Positions 24,001-35,234 are shown, numbered from the stretch's first letter. The stretch: DNA of 64,000 bases from Symbiodinium natans (GCA_905221605.1 CAJNDS010002294.1:438501-502500); one strand, 5' to 3'. A program made the numbers and translations. The notes: a model not told the origin generated them from the sequence alone.

Positions 24001-25485
24001 CCCTTTTTCACCGGACGCTTTAAAGCCCTAAAGGTCTAGAACCCTAAAACATAGAACTGTTGCGGCTCCTTCCACGGCGCGGGGCCCGGCAAGGAACACG
24101 TTTCCGCCATAAGAAACAACGATGGTCGCTTTGACGGAAGAACGGCCGGCAAGCCCTAAACCTTAAAATGCGAAAACGCTGAATCACTGAAGCCCTGCCC
24201 CAAACTTGGAAGCCCAAAGCCGAAATACCCCTAAGCCCCTGAAGCCGGCCTGATACCCAAAGCCTGAAAGCCCTCCAGCGTTAGAGCCTAAAGGACATCT
24301 ACACAAACATCATGCAAGCACTGGGGTCGGCCACACGCGTCTTCGCATTGGTGCACCGGAAACCGGAGATAACGCAGGTCGCATCAGGTTCCACAACGAA
24401 GGCGAAGGGCCACCTGCAACTCCAGGATGTTTACTTCAGCTACCCCGCACACCCGGAGCGAGAAGTGTTGAGAGGCCTCTCCCTGGAGTGTGCTCCGGGA
24501 AGTGCCGTGGCATTGGTCGGAGCCAGCGGAGGTGGAAAGTCCACGTGCATCGCCTTGTTCCAGCGGCTCTACGAGCCTCAGAGTGGAGCAGTCCTTCTGG
24601 ACCAACAAGACATCATGGACTTTGACAAGAGCTCGTTCACTGAAGTCGTGTGTGCCGTGAACCAGGAGCCCGTCCTCTTCGGATGCAGCATTCGGGAGAA
24701 CATCTTGTATGGTCTCCCCGAAGACCACCCGGCCCGCAGCAATGACCTGTCACCTGATGTGGTGCAAGCAGCTTGCCTTGCGAATGCTCACAACTTCATT
24801 CAACAAATGGCACATGGCTATGACACAGAGGTGGGGGAGCGAGGTGTGCAACTATCTGGTGGGCAAAAACAGCGCATCGCAATTGCTCGGGCACTGGTAC
24901 GCAAGCCGCAGGTTCTGCTCCTTGATGAAGCTACTAGCGCACTGGATGCAGAAAGCGAGCTACAAGTTCAGATGCTCGACAGGAGACGATGAACAACAGG
25001 TGACTGCCTAATCGCGTTGACTTCAGTAGATTGAAAGCTGGTGCTGAAGGAGCCTGAACACGCTGCAAAAACCTCAATGGACTGGAGTGCAATGGTAAAC
25101 TACATGCTGGTAGACAAGATAGATTCTATAATAGAATTATAGATCATCATCCAATAGCAGGCTGCAGGTGCTCAGGCGGTCTAGGCAGCTTTTGAGCTAG
25201 ATGCAGCTAGCCTTGGGACTGGTGTTGAGTAAGCGGCGCAAGCTCTAGGAATCGAGTTGGGCAAATACTGTCACTGTTTCACTGAGGATTGCCATCAACA
25301 ACTTGGTGGCGCAGCAGGACATGACCGTAGTGATCGTCGCACACCGGCTGTCAACAGTCCAAAGGGCAGACAAGATATGTGTGGTCGAGGGTGGTGTGAT
25401 CGTGGAACAAGGAAAGCATACCGACCTACTCAAGAAAGCAGACGGGCACTACAAGCGACTAGTCGACCAGCAGCTCAGACACTGA
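21021..25485 (+). CDS. ABCB-type half-transporter (ABC transporter, TMD-NBD)
   Basis: Five exons join in phase: E1 ending 21488, E2 21554-21677, E3 22184-22854, E4 24294-24970, E5 25287-25485. Starting at ATG 21177 the product is 660 residues; an upstream in-frame ATG at 21021 would give 712. The N-terminal membrane domain includes [16 protein letters not shown], the [13 protein letters not shown] loop and [19 protein letters not shown], all typical of type IV (ABCB) exporters. The nucleotide-binding domain is complete: Walker [10 protein letters not shown] (about residue 445), Q-loop NQEPVLF, signature LSGGQ (about 556), Walker [12 protein letters not shown] (Asp about 580) and H-loop AHRLST (His about 614). 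One TMD plus one NBD means a half-transporter that must dimerise. The Arg/Ser-rich N-terminus could be an organelle targeting sequence, as in mitochondrial ABCB8/10 relatives. Introns are GC-AG, GC-AG, GA-AG and GA-AG. The substrate cannot be read from sequence. Confidence 0.88.
22855..24293 (+). repeat. Long GA-AG intron with flanking 7-base direct repeat and degenerate telomere-like units
   Basis: This intron of the ABC gene begins GACATCT, and the next exon also begins GACATCT, so the insertion boundaries are a perfect 7-base direct repeat. The interior is rich in CCCTAAA/CCTGAA-type words and includes a 15-base poly-G run (23253-23267). No coding potential is credible. The flanking repeat resembles a target-site duplication of an introner-like insertion. 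Confidence 0.7.
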
Positions 25486-26055
25486 AGGGGTTGTTGGCGT
25501 GTGCCTTTGGCACCAGCATTCTAGGACAGCCAATGCGCTGTAATGCGGCGATCACCCATAGCGGCACAATTTTTTGTTCCAAGCCGCCAGGCTGATACCG
25601 CAAGTCGTGGTAACAGCATCTATTATTTGAATACCTTGTCGGTCTCCTGAAGAATTTAAGCAGGAGTTTTTCAGTGCCCGTGGGCACAGGAAATGATCTA
25701 CGTTGCATGCACTCATGCCATGACAGCCGTACAGATTGCTACAAGGGCATTCCGCCCTTGACCATTGTAGTATCGACAATGAGGGAGCAAGAAACTACAA
25801 AAGGTCACACGCTGGGACAAGAGGCAGAGCACTTCAGCAACGAGGGATAACAGTCATTGTTGTCATCTGCGAGGTCACACCTGGAACGTGAGCTAGAGGC
25901 CGCCTTGCGTTCACGTGACCCCTCATTCTTTCGCCCATAAGATCTCAGCCCTGTCTATTTGTCTGCGCTCGTTCGAGAGGCCAACGACCTCGGTGAAAGC
26001 GATTGTCGAGAGCTCAGCAGGATAGGGGGAGAAATGGGGAGAGAGATACATTGCA
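25486..26055. other. 3' flank of the ABC gene, nothing recognised
   Basis: No domain, RNA gene or repeat family was identified. Polyadenylation signals are not diagnosable in dinoflagellates. Confidence 0.4.
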
Positions 26056-26350
26056 TTCGTGAAGTGATAATAATAATACTAAGTATAATAAGAATAAGAA
26101 TAGTAATAAGAAACAGGAATGATAGTAAATAATAATCATAATAGTACTCATAGAAATGTTTAATAATAACAATATTACTAGTAATACATCTTTGTCGGTG
26201 ATTTTTTCTGTCCGAGATGTCCGAGGCCGGGCCTCCGCATCTTCCGCCTCTGCGTCGCGTGCCCAGAAGCTTCTTCTTTGAAGGCGATACTATTATTATT
26301 TCTCATTTTATTCAGTACGGTTATTACTGTTGTTGTGATTTTTGCTATCT
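26056..26350. repeat. AT-rich AATAAT/TAATAG low-complexity tract
   Basis: There are two A/T-rich patches of AATAAT, AAGAATAAG and TTATTATT words around 26060-26195 and 26285-26340, separated by a GC-rich stretch. No gene is supported. Confidence 0.6.
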
Positions 26351-26875
26351 CTGAAGGGCAGAAAGATTTCCTTGAGATATCCCCTTCAAAGCCGTGGAGA
26401 CGTTTTCCTCCGAGAGATTCCCCGAGGGCACGCAGAAGTGGAGCCTCCGGAGCGCGGGAGCGCAGCGAGCGGGGCGAGCGCCCGAGCCGCACGGAGAAGG
26501 CGCCGCTGAGAAACAAGAACGCAAAGCCGCAAAGCTGAAAGCAACTCAGAGGGGAAACGAGGAAATCCTCGGGACATCTCGGGATGGTGCTTGCAGACGT
26601 AACGGCTGAAGTTGAAGGATGTCCGCAAACCTCCAAATGCCACCAAACATTACCGGTGCATGCAGAGAGGTTGCGGGAGACCGCTGAGTCAGAGGCTCTA
26701 CAACACGCCCGCTGCGTTTCACCTTTGCCTGTCAGGCACCACATCGCCAATCCTCTGTCGCAAGCGACCGATCTCGAAGATCAGGCATGGTGACGTACTT
26801 GTTGAAAGCTGGATGTGAGAAATTGACAGTTGCTGCGGATGTTTCAAGTGCTCTGCTTGTATCAGTTATCAGTAT
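26351..26875. other. GC-rich unassigned segment
   Basis: The Arg/Glu/Gly-rich frames at 26386-26650 occur on both strands and reflect GC-rich composition, not a recognised protein. Nothing else was identified. Confidence 0.4.
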
Positions 26876-27540
26876 GTATGTGTGTATACATAGAGGTATT
26901 TATGTATACATGTATACATGTATATATGGTACAAGGCTTCCACCCCCCCTTACGGTATCCCATGGAGTCCCCCCCATGGTATCCCACCCCCCACCCCTTG
27001 GATCTCCACGACATGCGACCGGCCACCCGTCCTACCCCGCGCCCCTGCGGTGTGGAACATCCAGCATACCACGCGCCCCCCCATGGTGTGGAACCTGTTG
27101 TGCCCTGAAGAGACAGGTAACTATCTAACATGATTCTCCCCCCCGCGCCGTACCTTGACCTTCCTCTTCAGCTCATGTTTTTGGTTAGATTTCAATCCCC
27201 GCGCCCCCTATCCCCCCTGACCTTCATTTTCACCCCATGTTTGTAAGAGCCCCCAATACAGTACGGAACCTTTTATGTGAACCCAAAAGGGGCCTCCAAT
27301 GTCGGCTTTTGGGAGGGGCAGAGGCCGTGCTCTGCCATGGGGGCGGGGAGATACATAGGAGGGTGGGGGGTGTACATTACTGCGTGGTTGGCCGGTTTGG
27401 GTGCACACATGTCGTTTGGCATTGCTGGTGTTTGGGACAAGCCCGGGAGTTGACCCAAAAAGGCAGGGAAACGTTGCGACCCTCCCAGCCCACCCTGGTC
27501 GCCCGGCCTCCCGTGGAGTCACCGGGCGAACTGGATAGTC
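26876..27540. repeat. TATG microsatellite and C-rich low-complexity DNA
   Basis: 26876-26933 is a GTATACAT-type microsatellite. It is followed by C-homopolymer-rich DNA with repeated CCATGG and CCCCCA words to about 27540. His/Pro-rich frames on the plus strand and Gly-rich frames on the minus strand are compositional. Confidence 0.65.
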
Positions 27541-27919
27541 CTCTTTTCTAGCGCTTGGGGCAGGGCAGGGAACTGCGACGGTGTTGCAGGTGTTCGAATC
27601 GTGGTGTGCGGTTCGGGGTATGGCCGCAACCGTTAGAACCTAGGGCAGGAGTGAAACCTGTCCTCGGGGAAGTGAAACCTCTCTCAAGCAATTCCGAGGT
27701 CTGAGCCTAGGTTACAGGAAGGTCAGACACCAGCGCGAGTGGTGATTGAGAATAAGTGATGTGCATGGATAGCGGGATGTTTCGCTGAGTAGCCTAATCC
27801 AGTCGCCCCAGAAACATACACATATGTGTATATATATATATATACAGATACATAAACATAAATATTATTTTAAGGGGCTGCGCCCATGGGCGGGCAGCGC
27901 AGGCAGAAGCGCGGGGCGA
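27541..27919. other. Unassigned DNA with a short TA repeat
   Basis: A (TA)n run lies at about 27828-27845. A GTTCGAATC word at 27592 resembles a tRNA B box, but no cloverleaf can be drawn around it. Confidence 0.5.
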
Positions 27920-28110
27920 GCAGTTTCTAAGCAGTTTGAGGCCCCTAAACTCCCTTAAAATCTCTAAGCGTTTGAGGCTCCTCAACCCCCTAAAAGTTTC
28001 TAAGCATTTTCAGGCCCCTAAACTCCCTTCAAATCTCTAAGCGTTTGAGGCTCCTAGATTCCCTTTAAGTTTCTAAGCACTTTATAAGGCGGCCCCTAAA
28101 CTCCCTTTTT
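27920..28110. repeat. Tandem repeat of a CTAAGC...AGGCxCCTAAACTCCC unit
   Basis: Units of about 45-50 bases alternate in two flavours (TTTCTAAGCA...GGCCCCTAAACTCCC and ATCTCTAAGCG...GGCTCCT...), giving a higher-order period near 96 bases. There is no coding content. Confidence 0.75.
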
Positions 28111-28160
28111 CCTAGCCCCGGGCTTAGACACGTCGCTTATGCCCGCCCTTTGGGGGGCGT

Positions 28161-28463
28161 CATGCTCCTGATGCGCCCCCGGGGTCCCGCCCCGGGAGCC
28201 GCTGATGCTCCTGATGCGCACCTGGGGGTCCGGGGCTGGACCCGCTGATGCTCATGATGCGCGCCCTCTGGGGGCCTCCGTGGCGACACAAAAAACCACG
28301 AAAAAAAACCGTTCACCGGCGGCACGCGGGGGTCGGCGGCACTGGCGTCCGGCCCAATTCTGCTTCGCAGAAGGCCGCAGGCTAGCAAGGCTATTCCCGG
28401 GACGACCCGGCGGGTTAAAAGGTCCGCCAATGCTCGGTCCTTGGGGACCTCGCGCTGCCCGAT
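28161..28463. repeat. Tandem duplication, copy 1
   Basis: This 303-base copy begins CATGCTCCTGATGCG and ends CTGCCCGAT. It contains several GATGCTC(C/A)TGATGCGC words, a GC-rich palindromic stretch and an A-tract after CCACG. It matches the following copy except for scattered substitutions and small indels. Confidence 0.85.
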
Positions 28464-28765
28464 CATGCTCCTGATGCGCCGCCGGGGTCCCGCCCCGGGA
28501 GCCGCTGATGCTCCTGATGCGCGCCTGGGGGTCCCGGGCTGGACCCGCTGATGCTCATGATGCGCGCCCTCTGGGGGCCTCCGTGGCGACGCAAAAAACC
28601 ACGAAAAAAAAAACCGTTCACCGGCGGCACGCGGGGGTCGGCGGCACTGGCGTCCGGCCTAATTCTGCTTCGCAGAAGGCCAGAGGCCAGCAAGGCTATT
28701 CCCGGGACGACCCGGGTTAAAAGGTCCGCCAATGCTCGGTCCTTGGGGACCTCGCGCTGCCCGAT
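28464..28765. repeat. Tandem duplication, copy 2
   Basis: This copy abuts copy 1 head to tail and is 302 bases long. Differences include one extra base in the A-tract near 28608 and a 4-base deletion before GGTTAAAAGG. A recent segmental duplication is the simplest reading. Confidence 0.85.
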
Positions 28766-28796
28766 TTAATGGCTACCGCCAGTGCCGCCGACCCCA
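28765..28796. repeat. Dispersed 32-base element, copy 1
   Basis: A 32-base sequence opening TTTAATGGCTACCGCCAGTG recurs identically at 44446-44477, 15.7 kb away, while flanking bases on both sides differ. A 32-base exact match is far beyond chance in 64 kb. It is probably the end of a dispersed transposable element or a conserved functional word. Confidence 0.8.
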
Positions 28797-29480
28797 GATC
28801 CAAGAGAGTCCGACTTGGGAGGCGGAGCGGGCGGAGCGGGCACAGGCATTGGGGGCCTTTATAAAGTCAGCTGAGCCACCACCGAGGGCCTTTAAAGTCA
28901 GCTGCTAGAATCGAACAGCCATGGACCATGGGACCATGGGGCCATGGAAGCCATGGGTGGGGTGGGCCGAGCGGGCGGGAAGAGCGGAGCGGGCGGAGCA
29001 AATCAGGGGCCTAAAGTCAGCTGAGAGGGTCGAGGATCCAAGGGCATGGGGCGTGGGGCCATGGCACCATGGGGGCATGGCACCATGGGGCCATGGGAGC
29101 CATGGGTGGGGCGGAGCGGGCTGGAAGGGCGGAGTGGGCGGAGCGGGCGGAGAGGACGGGCAGGCATTGGAGGCTTATAAAGTCAGCTGATAGGGTCGAG
29201 GGGCCATGGGGCCATGGGCATGGGACCATGGGGCCATAGGGCCATGGGAGCCATGGTGGGGCGGGTTGGAAGGGCGGAGCGGGCGGAGTGGGGAGTGGGC
29301 TGGGGCCATGGCACCATGGGGCCATGGAGCCATGGGCATGGGGCCATGGGACCATGGCCATAGGGCCATGGGAGCCGCGGGTGGAGCAGGCGGAGCGGGG
29401 AGAGGGTGGGCAGGCATTGGGGGTCGCCATATGAACCGGCCATGGAACCATGACGCCATAGGGCATGAGCCCGGGAGCCA
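28797..29480. repeat. CCATGG-rich GC minisatellite
   Basis: Dozens of GGGGCCATGG and GGACCATGG words alternate with GGCGGAGCGGGC blocks and about four copies of a TAAAGTCAGCTG word (near 28863, 28894, 29014 and 29176). CCATGG is its own reverse complement, so both strands give long Met/Pro/Trp/Gly-rich frames, none of them genes. Confidence 0.85.
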
Positions 29481-29593
29481 TGACGGAGCAATGGCGGGGT
29501 GGGCGGCGGGCGTCTGGGTGGGTTGGCAGGAAAAATGGGTCTTCACTGACGCCGCCCCCTGGTTGGGGGTCGGCGGACAAACATATACATATG

Positions 29594-29785
29594 TCATCTA
29601 AATATAAATATAAATAAATATAAATATATATATATATATATGTATATATGAATATGTATATGCATGTGCATGTGCATATGCATTCATACATACATACAGA
29701 CATACAGACATACAGACATACAGACATACAGACATACAGACATACAGACATACAGATACAGTTATACATATATATATATATAACA
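29594..29785. repeat. Compound microsatellite (TA)n, (CATACAGA)n
   Basis: AT repeats flank eight to nine copies of the octamer CATACAGA at 29686-29755. Tyr/Ile/Cys-rich frames across it are artefacts. Confidence 0.95.
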
Positions 29786-31283
29786 TGCATACCAGTAGGG
29801 CGGTTTGCGAGTACTGACGCTGGTCCTGTCCAAAGTTGCGTCCTGCATGCACCAAGTTCCCATCGCTTTGCGCATACATTATCTCCAGCCGGTAGTTGTG
29901 CTAGGAGTTGGCAGAAGCCAGAATGAAAGTCGAGGACCAATTCGCAGCTCACAAGATGGCATGGACGTGAAAAGATGCAGTTTTTCCAATTCAGCTTCAT
30001 ATCTCAAATAATGCCACAGAACAAGCCAGGACTTTCGGCAACCATCAACCTTGGAAGCTCGAGGCCCCATGCCGTAGACCTCACCAGCAAAGTATCCATG
30101 CCAGATGTTGCATGAGAGGGTGAGACATTGCAGTCTCTCGCGGTCCGGCTGCCTTCCTTGGTAGAACGGGGAAAGCTGCAGGCAATCGCAAAGTGAGAGT
30201 GGCGCAGGCGCCCCTTTATCAGCAGCGATCCGAGATGATCCGAGCATAACCCGGCATCCCGAGAAGTCAAGTGACCTCCAAGGCTAGACGCCGGAATGGC
30301 GCAGCGACCATGAATGGCGCAGCGACCATGAATGTGGCTACGGTCGCTGTCTTGGATTTCCTTGGTATGTTTCGGATTTGTCCCAGTGTGCCGAACAATC
30401 GTTGTCGGGGCAAGTAAAGCAATGTTCAGACTCCACGGTGTGCTCTGAGATGTTCTGAGGCCAGCAAAAACAATTCCGCTGCGAACGGCAGAGCAGCAAA
30501 TCCAGGCATCCAGATGTACAGGTGCGCGGTTTTGTACATTAATTGACGGAAGTCCTCGACAGGCACAGCAGCAGCTTCGAGGCAAGCACGGGCTCGCTCG
30601 CAAGAGGCCTGGAGTTGATTGAAACTCAGAGGGGTAACCAACTCCAACGCCGTCACAAGTTGCTAAGCACCTGGGAGCAAGCTCCAAGACTCATCCGAGC
30701 ATATGCAGGATGGAAGAGGTATCGAGTAAGTACGAATCCGGTCAGGTGCCATCTCGCCGGACTGCTGGAGCAGAGCCAACGGTGCCGATCAGCCAGCTCA
30801 GGCACCTGTCGGGTTTCAAATTTTTCAATGAGCTCCTTCGTCGGCTCCTTCGTGAGAAGAAAGGGGAACTTGGGAGACCTCCGCAGCGGCTCAGAGAGGC
30901 CCACGGCACAACCGGAGAAATGACGCAAGGCCCAGCGAGATGCGCAGCAAAAGCACGCAGAGGAAGAGTTGCAGAAGAATGGCGGCTTAAGACAGCAAGA
31001 CGGAAAACCAAAAAAAAAACACACACCCTACACTTTCCATGGCCTGATGGACGGCTCAGCCCCTTGCTGTCGACTGGGGCGACACTTCTGGGTTGTTCAG
31101 CCGGCATCAACGCACAAACTGCTTGTCAGGGCTAGGTGTGTTTCCGCATCAGCCCAGCATGAGACGACGACGGCGTGAGACTGTCTCCCGATCCAGGTCA
31201 CAAGAACAAGGCGGGCCGGTCAGTACAAAACAATACCTTCTTGCTGTTAGCTTGATACCTTGTAGCTCGCAGTCAAGATATAC
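29786..31283. other. Unassigned DNA with possible exons
   Basis: No family is recognised. A basic, Gln/Lys/Glu-rich stretch at about 30920-31015 (+) could be a coiled-coil exon of the gene downstream. Frames at 30426-30656 (-) and 30543-30920 (+) overlap, and neither has supporting motifs. Confidence 0.4.
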
Positions 31284-31840
31284 TTGGAAGGTCGAGGACT
31301 TCTTCATGAACCGGGTATGCGCCAGATGCGAATAGAAGAATGTGGCGCGGTCTTCCGCTCCAAGAAGGCATCTATTCATGCATCCATGCCCGAAATCAAG
31401 GCCGTCTGCACACAGCTCTCCCAAGCGCTGAAAACTTCAGCCGCTGATGCTGTGATCCTGGACATGCTGAGACGTCTCTCGATCTATATGTATCCGGTTC
31501 GAGGCGATCGAATGCTGGAGTACTTGCGCTACACCGGCGCTGTACCACTTGTCAAAGAGGTAAGACGGGACTATGGAAAGGAAGCATCGGGCTTTGCTTC
31601 ACGCCTCTTAGACTCTTGGAAGGCTGTCCTTGTCGAACTGCAGAACAAGCAGAAGCCAGCCACAGCGAGCGGAAATCTAAATCTCACGAGCTGCGGCACT
31701 CCCCGTGCATCAGGGAAGCTGCCCAGGAAGGCACTATCAGTGTCTTCGTCCTCATCGTCCGATAGCTCCGACAGCAGCACTGAAGACGAATCAGAAGTCG
31801 GAAGAAGAGCGTTAAAATGGACAGTGTCCTTTGCTGTTTA
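31284..31840 (+). CDS. TFIIS N-terminal-like (LW) domain exon of a coiled-coil protein (partial)
   Basis: The frame from about 31386 encodes a helical bundle resembling the TFIIS N-terminal/LW fold: VILDMLRRLSIYMYPV, then MLEYLRYTGAVPLVKEVRR, then FASRLLDSWKAVLVELQ. The pattern LxxLxxxPV...LxxTGxxxxVxxLR...ALxLLxxWK is the family's hallmark. A Ser/Asp-rich acidic tail follows (ALSVSSSSSSDSSDSS). TFIIS-N domains dock on transcription elongation and chromatin factors in the nucleus. The call rests on pattern only, and the start and downstream splice sites are not fixed. Confidence 0.45.
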
Positions 31841-31936
31841 TCTCTGCCTTGCAATCAGTAGATCTTGCAAGCAGTCTCCACAGAAGTTGCACCAGTCCGT
31901 GGTAAACTGCAGCAAGCTTTGACACGTATCTTTCAG

Positions 31937-32505
31937 GCGCGTCGAGGCACAGCTCGACAGCTTCCGCACTCGCAACGCAGCTCTGGAGGCCCTTTCGGTA
32001 AGCACGGGCTCGGGAGTGCAAGAATGGGAATGCAACCTTTTGGCTTGTCGAGACTTTTGGAATCTCCATCCGCACATGAATTAATTGAGGTTACTAGCAT
32101 ACTTTGCTGCGCTCCTGTGAGAGTTGCCTGCAGCACAGTTCCCTGAGTCCACGTTGTGTCCGGTCAGGGCGAGGTCGCCGGGCTGCGAGCAGAGGCTCAG
32201 GTGCGCACAGAGACGCCAAGTCGCACCGAGATACAAACTGCCGAAGTCAAACGTCCTGCCTGACAGGCTGTAAAGCAAGGGCTCGATGCAGAGATTGACA
32301 GGCAGGAATGTAGACATATACCTATGACATCCGCCACGGTAGTTGGTTCTCATGCAAGGCTTCGGCAGGAGCTTCAAAGCAAGGAGCGAAGTAGCCACTT
32401 GTCCTTTTTTGGCTAGCAAGAAAGCACATACTCTTTTCAGCAGGACTCCCAACTCCAGCTGGAGATGAAGAAGCGGCAAGTCACCTCACTGGTGTTGCCC
32501 GGCGC
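31937..32505 (+). CDS. Coiled-coil exons downstream of the TFIIS-N-like domain
   Basis: Short exon-like blocks show heptad-type Leu/Ala spacing and charged residues: 31937-31997 (RVEAQLDSFRTRNAALEALS, ending at a canonical GT donor), about 32166-32255 (EVAGLRAEAQVRTE) and about 32440-32490 (DSQLQLEMKKRQV). They lie in order on the plus strand just after the TFIIS-N-like exon and are probably the same gene. Exact joins are not established. Confidence 0.35.
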
Positions 32506-34838
32506 ACTCCCAGCGCATTTCAGCGACAGATGTACGGATGTTGGTTTGCATGGGAGGCACACATGCGAAAACATAGCATGAGCTGGCCTGGGAACTCGGA
32601 AGCAAGCATCTCTCCGAGTGCTGTCTCAGTGGCCCCAAACCTTACCGGAAGGTTCGCTGGAAAACTTGCCACATCTAAGACCCAATAGAGCCGACAAAGA
32701 AACCTGACAGTTCCGACAGCGGACATGAATGGCAGGAGCAGAACAAGGCTCTGCAAACCATATTGAACTCGTGCCGAGCTCGCCACTCAGACGATGTCGA
32801 CTGTGGCCGCTGGACAGGTGCATGCGGCGTGTAAGATAGTGTAATCAATGAAAGGCAACATAAAATCAACAACTGCAAGTGCCATTCCTCAGGGTGGCAG
32901 CATGCAGCTGCCTGCTGCAGTTGCCCGCGACTTGTGTTCACAGCCACGTCTACCAGAGTTAGTCAAGGATACCAAGCCGGCACTGAGCTTGAATCCTCAG
33001 CAAGAACATCTCCAAACATCGCCACTCAGGTTTCGTTTTCGCACCAAGCAGCAGCCGCAGCCTTCACCGGAATAGATCGAGCAGGTCACACCAATTACCT
33101 TCGGCCGCGTTGTGCCAACCTGCCCAGGCTCCACTATCGGCCCACAGTCCTGCGAAACTGGCAACTCCGCGGACTACTCCTCCACAGGCCGTCATAGCCT
33201 TGACAGACAAGTCTTGGAACCGTTGTGTGCCTGAATGTCATTAACCTTCAATGTGCTCTCGGCCACGAGAGCGGCACTTAGGTTGCACCAATGTACACTG
33301 CCTCCCCCAGCTTGCAGCTCAGACCGCTCAGAGGAGAGGGCAACAACGGCGTACATGCTAAGACATACTAAGTGCCTCACAGAGCTTCCATAGAGTTGAG
33401 GGGTAGGGCCAAGAAATCTTGCATGGTTCTGACAAAGCGCAGTTGTGGCGCTGAACGGATTTGTTTTTTTAGATGATGGGCCCCATGGGACGCTGGAGGG
33501 CTTCTTCAGGGCACTCCAGCTTAGAGTATGTCATCAAATGTCATCAAACTGCAAATCCCCCCGCAAGCCTGTGATTGGGTCTTCTGTGCAGGAGAGCCAA
33601 CCGTGGTGAGGCACACCGTGCATGCAAACTGCCGGAGTAAGATAGTGCGGTTGCGCGTGTCTGCCTGTGCAACGTGCTCGTACCTGAGCTTCACCACCGG
33701 CGCCAACGCAACCCAGCATTTCGGGAGCATGGCTCTTCAACGGCTGACGTGCCTCGGCTTCAATTGTACTGGAAGCTTCTCAGCTTCGGCCAGTGATGGC
33801 AATCGCAACCATTGACTTGGCACCAGGCCTCGCCAGGACGGAACCTCAGAAGGGACTCATCAGCATCGCTTCATGACACCAAGATATTCTAGAATAGATA
33901 CTCTAAGCCAGTCCGCAATGTTCGACATGTGGAGAGATCTCAAGAAACTCCATCCGCTGAACTTCTCTCAGCGCCAGAGCGTGTTCTGCAGGTTTGGACT
34001 CACGCTCATACACCGAATTACCCTGCGCACGTTTGAAGCTGCAAGGCTCGAGTGCCCAGAACGTGCTTGCATGTCCTGCTTTCTGTCAGCATCTGTCAGT
34101 GTGACCTGCAATTCGGGTATGGGCTGCAAGCTGAATCGGGAGCGAGTGCTGCTCTTCCAGGCAGTGATGCCAATGTCCAAATAACCATGTCGCACGGGTC
34201 AGCGTACTGCTGCTGTAGACATTTTCCGGCGATGCTCAAAGTGAGCACTTCGCATGCGGTCCAGCCGACAGACTGGAGAAGCTGCAGCTGTTTCCCTGGC
34301 GTTCCATCTTTAGTTAAAATATGCTGCTGCTCGGTATATTTGTTGATGCCGCGCAGAGATTCTCTTTCTTGTTTGCACATGAAAAAGCGTGACAAAGCTT
34401 GGTCAGCATCACTATCCTCAAGCGTTGCCAAGTATTGCCAAGATATACAGGGCGGCATAGTCCAAGGGCATCCTGCAAGAAACAATTGAAGTGTGGGCTG
34501 CTGGGCTGCAATCACAACGATGCTTAAGCTTCCCCAAAGCACCTCAAAAATTGGAAGAAAGGGAACGGTGTCTGCCTCATGGCCCCACTGGCTGCAAAGC
34601 CCTCTGAGTCTGAACCACCTGAGCCGCTGCTCCTCCTGCGCGACTCGCTGATCGGTTTTCGGAGCGACTTGGATGCGCTGTTTCAAGCCCAGCAGAGGCA
34701 CTTATCCACCCGGCGTCAACTGCAGGACTTCCAGGGACATAAAGGGGCACTGAAAAAAAGATCCAGAACCCCGTCTGGAAACCCCCTAAACATCCCAAAG
34801 CCCTTCGCGCCCGCTTACTGTTCCTTCTTGCATGCCTT
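32506..34838. other. Unassigned DNA
   Basis: Open frames such as 33528-33815 (+) and 34096-34701 (-) overlap antisense frames and carry no recognised motif. An exon-like segment at 34579-34800 (+) is rich in Leu/Arg/Gln. Confidence 0.35.
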
Positions 34839-35234
34839 TTGCAGGACCTATACGTGCGACTCCTCTGGAGCAGTCACAGTCAGCACCCGGAAGATCCGGA
34901 ACCCACAAGTGTGGGCATTGCAGGCGTAGGCAAGCTGTCCAACGACTCACCCAACTCCAAGGGTGCCCGTGCAAAGCGGCACTCGATCAGTCTTGCGGGC
35001 CTTGGTGGCGAAGACGAGCTTCGCAATCTGGTCTTCCAGTTCCTAACGACCGATGACTCGTTGAAATCTGCACATCTCACCCAGGACAGCATCCTAGACA
35101 TTTGGGCTGATGAGCTTTCCGCTTCATCAGCACGTGTCTCCGCACTCATCAGAAGAGATGGCATGGGCTCAGACTGTCGACAGTTCGCTTTGGCAAAGGA
35201 TGGTCCCAGGCGAGGGGGAACGTATCTTGCATAG
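34839..35234 (+). CDS. Exon-like open frame, unknown product
   Basis: A 130-codon frame on the plus strand has balanced composition and an amphipathic C-terminal half (ELRNLVFQFL, SILDIWADEL, ARVSALIRR). I do not recognise a family. It is listed because it reads more like protein than its neighbours. It may be one exon of a larger gene. Confidence 0.3.
   Translation: MQDLYVRLLWSSHSQHPEDPEPTSVGIAGVGKLSNDSPNSKGARAKRHSISLAGLGGEDELRNLVFQFLTTDDSLKSAHLTQDSILDIWADELSASSARVSALIRRDGMGSDCRQFALAKDGPRRGGTYLA

Noticed and set aside
27592-27602. tRNA B-box-like GTTCGAATC
   Set aside because: No A box or cloverleaf can be drawn upstream.
29686-29755. CRISPR-like array of short repeats
   Set aside because: The octamers are contiguous with no spacers, and the genome is eukaryotic; it is a microsatellite.
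29017-30000. 327-codon minus-strand open frame
   Set aside because: It runs through the CCATGG minisatellite and a microsatellite; the Met/Pro/Trp and Tyr/Cys runs are repeat translations.
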